Positions 6,876-12,007 of a stretch of DNA of 12,007 bases are shown here, one piece after another (position 1 is the stretch's first letter; the number at the start of each line of letters is the position of its first letter). The stretch comes from Pleurocapsa sp. MO_226.B13. Its GTDB lineage: Bacteria > Cyanobacteriota > Cyanobacteriia > Cyanobacteriales > Xenococcaceae. The translations under genes and the position numbers were made by a program. The DNA lies in contig JASJEI010000130.1 of the NCBI GenBank assembly GCA_030064795.1, forward strand, positions 1 to 12,007, read 5' to 3'. The notes below the pieces were generated by a model, which searched no databases, was not told the DNA's origin, and saw nothing but the letters and a program-made list of their open reading frames with translations.

Positions 6876-9134
6876 ATGCAACAGACCCGAGGGATAACAA
6901 CAGCTGCCACCGCCAAGGGGGCCAAGGTTCAGGTCATCAGGCGGGATGGTTCAAAGGCTCCCCTTAATCTGGACCAGATTCGCTCTGTTGTCGATTGGGC
7001 CTGTGCTGGATTTGATGCCAATCCCATTACTCTAGAAGCTAGACTAACAAACCGGTTGCGAAATGGGGTCACCACTAGAGAGATTCAGGCTCACCTCATT
7101 AACTGCGCTTTGGAGATGTGTAGTCCATCCGAACCAGACTGGCGCTATGTGGCAGGGCGACTACAGCTCTGGAATTGGTCTCAGGAGATCCTGGTCAGCC
7201 GTGGGGCTCAGAGGAGCGACTACTCCAGAACAGTTCGGTCAAAGGTTGAGTCTAACCAATACGACAGGAGGCTCCTGACTTATTCTGCAGATGAATTGTT
7301 CGAAGCGGGGTCTTGGATTAATCCTGATTGGGACACCAATTATGATTATGCTGGTGCCGTCCTCCTAACCAATCGGTATCTTTTACCCGATGAGTTGCCC
7401 CAGGAAGCATTTTTAACTTGCGCCCTACTCCTCGCTTCCATTGAAGTCCCAGCTCGTCGGATGATTTGGGCGAGGAGATTTTACGAAGCGATCGCTCAAA
7501 GAAAGATTTCTCTATCTACCCCGCTCCTGGCTAACCTGAGAATTCCCAACGGTTCGTTATCCTCGTGTTTCATCCTCAGCATGGACGACAATCTGGAGAG
7601 TATCTTTGACACCATTAAGGACGTGGCGAGAATCTCGAAAAATGGAGGTGGGGTGGGAGTAAATGTCAGCCGTGTTCGTGCAACTGGCAGTTGGGTGATG
7701 GGTAAACCCAATACCTCTGGAGGTGTTATTCCTTGGATTAAGCTACTCAACGATACTGCCCTCGCTGTCCATCAAGGAGGTCGCCGACCGGGTGCTGTCA
7801 CCGTTAGTTTGGATGTTTGGCATCTGGATGTCCCCTACTTCCTGGAGATGCAAGCAGAGAACGGCGAGCAGCGACGAAAAGCTTACGACATATTCCCCCA
7901 GCTAGTGCTGGCTGATGAGTTTATGCGTCGGGTGATGGCTAAAGAGGAATGGACATTAGTCGATCCCTACGAAGTGCGCATAAAGTTGGGAATCGAGTTG
8001 GCACAACTGTGGGGGGAGGAGTTCGAAAAAGCCTATAAGCGAATAGAACAGAACCTGGGACGAGAGATTGCTCTCTATAAGACCGTCAACGCCCGCGAGC
8101 TATTCAAGACGATCATGCGTTCGCAGGTAGAAACCGGAATGCCCTACCTCTGGTTCAAAGATGCTGCCAATCGCGCCAATCCTAACAAGCATCAAGGGTA
8201 TATTCCCGGAGGAAATCTCTGCCAAGAAAATTGGTCTAATGTTTTCCCTGGTATAGAAGCTCACACCTGCAATCTGCTATCCCTCAATTTAGCCAATATT
8301 AATGAGCCTGAAGTTCGAGGGCTGTGCTCTCTAGCAGTGCGGCTCCTGGACAACACCATCGACTTAACCTACCCCCCCTTTGAGACTAGCCAGACTCACA
8401 AGGAGAAATACCGCACGATTGGTGTTGGTGTCATGGGACTGGCTGACTGGCTGGCTAAGCGTCAGCTCTCTTACAGCGATTTGCCAGAAATCAGCCACTT
8501 ATTTGAAAACATTGGCTACTACTGTACCCATGCCTCGATGGAGTTAGCAAAGGAACGAGGGGCTTATCCAGCGTTTTCAGGTAGTGAGTGGAGTCAGGGG
8601 AAGCTGATTGGTGCCAAGCCCGTTGAGTGGTTTGAGCAGCACGCACAAGATAAGGAACGCTGGCTACAACTGAGCTCAGACATCAAGGAACACGGAATCC
8701 GCAACTCCCATATTACAGCGATTGCTCCCAACACCTCCTCTTCTCTGGTTCAGGGCTGTACGGCTAGCGTTCTGCCCGCCTACAGTCGCTTCTTTTACGA
8801 CAAGTGGGCAAAGGGAGTTGTTCCGATTGCACCGCCATTCATCAAAGGGTGCTTCTGGTTTTACCAAGAAAACCAAACCCTAGAGCCGAAGAAAATTGTT
8901 CGGGCTGTGGCAACGATTCAGCAGTGGATTGATACAGGGATCTCCATGGAGTTGCTGTTTAATCTTAACCAAGGGGTCTATTTTCCCGAACAACCAGAAC
9001 GCTCCCTCAAGGCTAAAGATATCTTTGAGACCTTAGTCATGGCTTGGCAAGAAGGATGTAAAGCAATTTATTATGTGCGGCTCGTGCAGAGAGATAGCTT
9101 CCAAGAAGAATCCTGTACTTCCTGTGCCAATTAA
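6876..9134 (+). CDS. nrdA: Ribonucleoside-diphosphate reductase, class I, alpha subunit
   Basis: 752 residues, close to the family's usual length. It makes deoxynucleotides by reducing ribonucleoside diphosphates in the cytoplasm and needs a radical-generating beta subunit (NrdB). An N-terminal ATP cone (about residues 17-105, VIRRDGSKAPLNLDQI) should allow dATP/ATP activity control. The catalytic barrel shows the redox cysteine Cys231 (SSCF) and NGGGVGVNVSRVR. The active-site trio Asn447-Cys449-Glu451 (NLCQE) follows, then the partner cysteine Cys465 (HTCNL) and APNTSSSLVQG. Tyr732-Tyr733 (AIYYVR) match the radical-transfer tyrosines. The C-terminal CTSC (747-750) is the swinging-arm pair that receives electrons from thioredoxin or glutaredoxin. 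No intein is present and all key residues are retained, so it should be active. The ATG at 6876 is the only good start, with no close ribosome-binding motif. No nrdB is in the window. It looks richer in G+C than its neighbours, suggesting separate acquisition. Confidence 0.96.
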   Translation: MQQTRGITTAATAKGAKVQVIRRDGSKAPLNLDQIRSVVDWACAGFDANPITLEARLTNRLRNGVTTREIQAHLINCALEMCSPSEPDWRYVAGRLQLWNWSQEILVSRGAQRSDYSRTVRSKVESNQYDRRLLTYSADELFEAGSWINPDWDTNYDYAGAVLLTNRYLLPDELPQEAFLTCALLLASIEVPARRMIWARRFYEAIAQRKISLSTPLLANLRIPNGSLSSCFILSMDDNLESIFDTIKDVARISKNGGGVGVNVSRVRATGSWVMGKPNTSGGVIPWIKLLNDTALAVHQGGRRPGAVTVSLDVWHLDVPYFLEMQAENGEQRRKAYDIFPQLVLADEFMRRVMAKEEWTLVDPYEVRIKLGIELAQLWGEEFEKAYKRIEQNLGREIALYKTVNARELFKTIMRSQVETGMPYLWFKDAANRANPNKHQGYIPGGNLCQENWSNVFPGIEAHTCNLLSLNLANINEPEVRGLCSLAVRLLDNTIDLTYPPFETSQTHKEKYRTIGVGVMGLADWLAKRQLSYSDLPEISHLFENIGYYCTHASMELAKERGAYPAFSGSEWSQGKLIGAKPVEWFEQHAQDKERWLQLSSDIKEHGIRNSHITAIAPNTSSSLVQGCTASVLPAYSRFFYDKWAKGVVPIAPPFIKGCFWFYQENQTLEPKKIVRAVATIQQWIDTGISMELLFNLNQGVYFPEQPERSLKAKDIFETLVMAWQEGCKAIYYVRLVQRDSFQEESCTSCAN

Positions 9135-9148
9135 TGGAATGTGACTGA

Positions 9149-9705
9149 AAAGATAAGAGCGAAGAAATTTGTCCCCCGGCGGGGCAAGAGCCCATTCATT
9201 GGCGATTACTGACCACTCATGATGTGATGTCATTTGAACAAGCACTACAAGTTATCGAGTGGTATAAATGGCGATGGCGGATTGAACAATTGTTTGCCAC
9301 CCTCAAAAAAGCTGGATTAAATCTCGAAGCTAGTCAGTTAGAATCTCCCAGAGCGATTTCTTTAGCTAACTGTCCTCGCTTTATCGATTGCGGTGCGAAC
9401 TTTTCAAATGATTGAAGGAAGAGATAATTGTGAATTACCTGCTTCTGTTGCTTTTGATGATGAACAACAACAATGCTTATCCAAAATTGCACCTTCCTAA
9501 GCTTAGACGCATTTAAAGTTGGATCGAGTACATCGAATTTTCAATTGTTTCAGCCGATTTAATCGTCAGGTTAAGTGCGAAATAGCTTATCAAGGAAAGA
9601 CCCCAAAACAACAAAACCCCTATCCTCCTGCTTCTTTACCCTGGGCTACTTGGTTGATTGCTCCATAAGGTGGATGGTCTGGGGTTCGACCGAGATACTT
9701 GTAAA
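9149..9705 (+). pseudogene. IS4-family transposase remnant
   Basis: The surviving reading starts near CPPAGQEPIHWRLLTTHDV and continues through WYKWRWRIEQLFATLKKAG, which contains the IS4 signature Y-2-R-3-E-6-K including the last catalytic glutamate. The N-terminal part with both catalytic aspartates is missing; the fragment begins right after the nrdA stop. That frame ends in a TGA at 9415, but a shift near 9375-9392 restores the family sequence (AVRTFQMIEGRDN, ELPASVAFDDEQQQCL, KIAPS). After 90 extra bases (9498-9587) it resumes as QGKTPKQQNPYPP and PWATWLIAP, a TAA, then GGWSG. The last ~35 residues and the element's right end are missing. It is dead as a transposase. No terminal inverted repeats or target duplication can be identified. 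Confidence 0.85.
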
Positions 9706-9790
9706 TTCGTGCCACATCTCCCTGTAACCATTGCTGGGTAAAGCTTTGAACTTTTATGATTGATTGCGAGCGCTTAAATCGTAGATACTC
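9683..9790 (-). pseudogene. Minus-strand coding fragment cut off at the IS4 remnant
   Basis: Read on the minus strand from about 9790 down, this gives EYLRFKRSQSIIK, VQSFTQQWLQ and GDVARIYKYLGRTPD with no stop. The upstream limit is a TAA at about 9791-9793. Beyond 9683 the DNA is better explained as the plus-strand IS4 sequence GGWSG. The fragment resembles, in opposite orientation, the + strand sequence just before the recombinase gene (ADVARFNMYLGATP), with an 11-base exact match (GATGTGGCACG). It is probably the 5' part of a second copy of the recombinase-associated gene, interrupted by the IS4 element. Confidence 0.45.
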
Positions 9791-9816
9791 TTAAGCTTGA
9801 AACCTTTATGATGTAT
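9741..9816 (+). repeat. Imperfect direct repeat, two copies 52 bases apart
   Basis: Copy one is at 9741-9764 and copy two at 9793-9816. Both read AAGCTT, then GAA, then TTTATGAT, with a one-base offset and a few mismatches between them. They lie in the gene-free stretch (about 9706-10028) after the IS4 remnant. Function unknown. Confidence 0.5.
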
Positions 9817-9870
9817 AGTTTTAAGTCGATTTATCAAAAGTGTAATTAACCCTCTGGGCTTTCTCGAAAT

Positions 9871-9973
9871 ACATTAGCAGACATTAAAAATGGCACTTAT
9901 GAAGAACATTAGCAGACGTAAACCCTAGTTTTTCGTTGATTGATTTCTGCTAATACAACTTATCAGACATAAA
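9871..9973. repeat. Cluster of ATTAGCAGAC-type motifs before the recombinase
   Basis: ACATTAGCAGAC is found twice exactly: 9871-9882 (followed by ATTAAA) and 9906-9917 (followed by GTAAA). An inverted partial copy, CTGCTAAT, is at 9947-9954, and a degenerate direct copy, TTATCAGACATAAA, at 9960-9973. The direct copies are about 35 and 54 bases apart. Their place directly upstream of a tyrosine recombinase gene fits arm-type or core binding sites of that enzyme, or an operator in a divergent promoter region. No binding has been shown. Confidence 0.6.
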
Positions 9974-10090
9974 GAGCCTGTTCAAAGGTCTGTTTCTGAA
10001 AACCATATATATCAGTGCTTTTAAGCCGATGTGGCACGTTTCAACATGTATCTCGGCGCGACCCCTCATTCAATGTCAGCTAGACAGAAT
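9974..10090 (+). pseudogene. Damaged N-terminal extension of the recombinase gene
   Basis: The frame one base ahead of the recombinase ORF reads EPVQRS, QCF, TAA (10022-10024), ADVARFNMYLGATPHSMSARQ, then stops at 10091. It matches the minus-strand fragment at 9683-9790 (RSQS..., QWLQGDVARIYKYLGRTP) residue for residue in places. MSARQ runs straight into QLDRIKEEL of the recombinase frame. The natural reading is that the recombinase originally began further upstream and has lost its N-terminus to a stop codon and a one-base frameshift near 10079-10085. Confidence 0.45.
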
Positions 10091-11336
10091 TAAAGAGGAA
10101 CTACAAGGGTTTGAAGATTTTTGTCGCCTAAATCTTGGAAATGAAGAAGCAACAGTAGATTTCTATTCAGGTTATATTCAGAGGCTATTGGGCTGGTTAT
10201 ATCTTCAAGAAAGAGATTTGGATAAAGTATCTATTACAAATTTGATTCCTGTTATCGATTGTAATTTGAAAATTGGGGATTTTGATGATGATTTTGATCG
10301 ATATGCTCTGGCAAAAGAAAAATGTAAGTTAGATTCAAAAAAAGCTGCTAAAGAGGTCAGGAATTTTCTCTCGTTATTTTTTAAGATGTATGGTGTAGTT
10401 AGCTTTGATTACCAAGAAAAACATATAGTATCTTTAATTACTTTAGCTAAATATCTGTATAAAGATCTAACTGACAAAGAAGATGTAGAGAATTACGAAG
10501 ATCTAGTAATTATTCAAAGTCTCAGAAATTTTAGAAGAAAACTTGAGAAGAATAGTTCTTGTTGCTCAAACATTAAAAATCTAAAATTTACTTGGGATGA
10601 GCTACTAATAATTAGAGAACAGCTTAAGTTTGAAGCTTCTTTAAAATATTCTTATTCACAATTGAAAAATGGACGTACTCATCGAGACTCAAGACCTAAG
10701 TCAGCCATAGCAACTAGCAAAATGAGATTTTTAATCTTCTGCTTTCTGACAATTATTCCCCCAGACCGAGCCAGAACTATTAGAGAATTACGTATTGGGG
10801 AAACTCTAAAATATGGATTAAAAACTAAAGAAGGATTTGTTCCTAAAGAAAAATTATCAAATTCAGCCCAGGCAAAATACTATATTCACTTGTTAGAGAA
10901 AGATTATAAAACAGGTAAGATATATGGAGAGTTTTGGGGCGAACTACCTAATTGTCAATTTAAAGATGATACTAAATTTTATGACTATCTAAATGATTGG
11001 ATTTATGGTGGTTGGAGAGAAGTATTACTTAGAAATGAAACTCATAACTATTGTTTTTGCCAATCTAGAGGAGCAAAACAACATAATAAGGAGACTTTTT
11101 ATGGTTTAGTAGCTAACACTTTTGAAAATAAAACAGGTATCAAAATGGGAACACATGAATTCAGAGATATTTTTTGTACTTATTTAGAAGAAGTTAATGC
11201 TTCTCGTGAAGTGAGAAGATCGGCTGCTTATTGGATGAAACATAGTGAGGAAATAGCTAGAAAGATTTATACAGTGGTAAACTTACAAGCCAAACTTGCA
11301 CCAGCATTTGAATTTATGAATCGATTGAATTTTTAG
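10029..11336 (+). CDS. Divergent tyrosine recombinase / integrase
   Basis: 435 residues from the ATG at 10029, the only ATG before the core-binding domain. The first ~17 residues are unlikely to be native because the same DNA encodes family-like sequence in another frame. An N-terminal SAM-like core-binding domain (FEDFCRLNLGNEEATVDFY, then RLLGWLYLQERDLDKVS) is followed by a catalytic domain. Visible catalytic residues are Arg247 (PPDRARTIREL), the box HEFR (His376, Arg379), His405 (WMKHSEE) and the nucleophile Tyr414 (KIYT). Tyr414 lies nine residues after His405, as in standard family members. The enzyme would cut and rejoin DNA at short sites through a phosphotyrosine link; excision, integration or dimer resolution are all possible. 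The gene is AT-rich, sits after a repeat cluster, and is 14 bases before a small DNA-binding-type gene, suggesting an operon. Confidence 0.85.
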   Translation: MWHVSTCISARPLIQCQLDRIKEELQGFEDFCRLNLGNEEATVDFYSGYIQRLLGWLYLQERDLDKVSITNLIPVIDCNLKIGDFDDDFDRYALAKEKCKLDSKKAAKEVRNFLSLFFKMYGVVSFDYQEKHIVSLITLAKYLYKDLTDKEDVENYEDLVIIQSLRNFRRKLEKNSSCCSNIKNLKFTWDELLIIREQLKFEASLKYSYSQLKNGRTHRDSRPKSAIATSKMRFLIFCFLTIIPPDRARTIRELRIGETLKYGLKTKEGFVPKEKLSNSAQAKYYIHLLEKDYKTGKIYGEFWGELPNCQFKDDTKFYDYLNDWIYGGWREVLLRNETHNYCFCQSRGAKQHNKETFYGLVANTFENKTGIKMGTHEFRDIFCTYLEEVNASREVRRSAAYWMKHSEEIARKIYTVVNLQAKLAPAFEFMNRLNF

Positions 11337-11350
11337 CTACAATACTTCTG

Positions 11351-11605
11351 ATGATAGATTCGCTATATATGACTGACAATTCATCAGAAGATAGTTCAAA
11401 CTTAGACGATCGCAGAAAAGGAAAAAAGGGTGTTAGGGGTAAACCTCTGTATCATAATGAAGTAAAAAAACGATACAACTTTACCTTGACTCCTACTGCT
11501 AGAGAGATTATGAATAGACACGCTATTAGTCAGGGATTATCTGCTTCTGACTGGTTGGAAAAGCTTTTGAGAATGGTGGGTGGCGAACCTAATGGTACAG
11601 AATAA
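11351..11605 (+). CDS. Small ribbon-helix-helix-like protein
   Basis: 84 residues from the ATG at 11351; an ATG at 11369 would give 78. The first ~35 residues are polar and probably disordered (DDRRKGKKGVRGK, basic). The rest has the form of a ribbon-helix-helix: a strand RYNFTLTP, a helix TAREIMNRHAISQG, a turn GLSAS and a second helix DWLEKLLRMV. Such proteins dimerise and bind DNA through the strand, acting as repressors or recombination accessory factors. The gene begins 14 bases after the recombinase stop on the same strand, so it is likely co-transcribed and may control the recombinase or its directionality. That role is inference; the fold call rests on the sequence pattern. Confidence 0.72.
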   Translation: MIDSLYMTDNSSEDSSNLDDRRKGKKGVRGKPLYHNEVKKRYNFTLTPTAREIMNRHAISQGLSASDWLEKLLRMVGGEPNGTE

Positions 11606-11664
11606 TATTAGAAATCTGTTTGATTTTCTTTGGCGATCACCACTTTGCGATAAGATGAAACTAA

Positions 11665-12007
11665 GCAGCGATCGCCCTAGCTCATGCTGAAGGCTTATCA
11701 ATCAGAACAATAGCTAAAGTCACTGGCCCCGAGTTCGAGTCGTATTCATCAACTGTTACACACTGATGAAGCAGATCGAATTCCTGACTGGCTGAACGAT
11801 CTATCAGCATCTTTGAGCGAAATAGAATTTGAATCAGATGATCGGCAGAAACGGGAACTATCTGAATTACAACAAGAGTTAGCAGATGAAGGAGAAGTGC
11901 TGCGTTGGTGTATCGAATGGTTGGAAAAATTAGCTCGTGGAGAAAAAGTGGTAGTCAATCTTCGTGCTTCAATTGACCCCAAAACAGCTTATGCAGGTAT
12001 TGATCGC
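11665..12007 (+). pseudogene. Frameshifted helix-turn-helix gene, continuing past the window
   Basis: From 11665 one frame reads IALAHAEGLSIRTIAKVTG, a typical helix-turn-helix first half, then continues wrongly as PEFESYSS to a stop. Dropping one base near 11731 (the G after CCCC) restores SSSRIHQLLHTDEADRIPDW, which completes the recognition helix. The restored frame stays open to the window end through a Glu-rich helical region (SELQQELADEGEVLRWCIEW) and NLRASIDPKTAYAGIDR. There is no good start codon: the first frame is preceded by a TAA at 11662 and the second by a TAG at 11711. The gene therefore appears 5'-truncated as well as shifted, although a sequencing error could explain the single-base shift. 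The ~60 bases before it hold nothing I can identify. Family unknown beyond the HTH pattern. Confidence 0.6.

Noticed and set aside
9171..9182. GC-rich hairpin after nrdA as terminator
   Set aside because: The CCCCCGGCGGGG stretch is weak as a stem, lacks a T-run, and is explained as the PPAG codons of the IS4 transposase.
9610..9682. Minus-strand reading continuing as HPPYGAINQVAQ
   Set aside because: The plus strand here gives the family-typical IS4 sequence PWATWLIAP and GGWSG, so the antisense continuation is taken as coincidental.
9871..9973. CRISPR array
   Set aside because: The repeats are only about 12 bases, irregularly spaced and partly inverted, without cas genes.
11749..11982. 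Minus-strand ORF of 77 residues, serine-rich
   Set aside because: It is the shadow of the plus-strand HTH gene, whose Glu-rich helices give Ser/Phe-rich antisense sequence.
1..12007. tRNA or rRNA genes
   Set aside because: No cloverleaf with a TTCGANNC arm and matching acceptor stem, and no rRNA-like stretch, was seen by eye.

Overview
The window looks like part of a conjugatively mobilisable cyanobacterial plasmid. Seven perfect copies of the cyanobacterial octamer GCGATCGC (HIP1) occur in 12 kb. The largest gene is a CyRepA1-type plasmid replication protein, and the left end carries plasmid mobilisation genes. Nearly all supported genes are on the + strand.

Layout. (1) 1-1447: the 3' part of a relaxase-type mobilisation protein whose C-terminal half is a DUF3991-TOPRIM (primase-like) module. 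Two small reading frames, a MobB-like C-terminus and a MobD/MbeD-like coiled-coil protein, lie out of frame inside its linker, an arrangement known from ColE1 and RSF1010. (2) 1582-2226: an unrecognised protein. (3) 2227-2546: a rep leader with small palindromes. (4) 2547-6092: CyRepA1, carrying an in-frame G/C-rich palindromic insertion at about 3063-3237. (5) 6092-6875: a translationally coupled gene broken by stops and frameshifts, followed by further decayed coding-like sequence. (6) 6876-9134: an intact class I ribonucleotide reductase large subunit (nrdA) with no nrdB in view. (7) 9149-9705: a truncated, frameshifted IS4-family transposase. (8) 9683-10090: two related fragments pointing away from each other around a cluster of ATTAGCAGAC-type repeats. 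(9) 10029-11605: a divergent tyrosine recombinase followed by a small ribbon-helix-helix-like protein. (10) 11665-12007: a frameshifted helix-turn-helix gene running off the window.

How the parts fit: regions 1 and 4 are the mobilisation and replication backbone. nrdA is cargo that would add deoxynucleotide-making capacity if a beta subunit exists elsewhere. Regions 7-10 are a recombination and decay zone. The most notable points are the nested mob genes, the palindromic insertion inside the replication protein, and the repeat-rich divergent region before the recombinase, which may have held a second recombinase gene cut off by the IS4 element. Base composition appears mosaic by eye: nrdA is clearly richer in G+C than the AT-rich recombinase pair.
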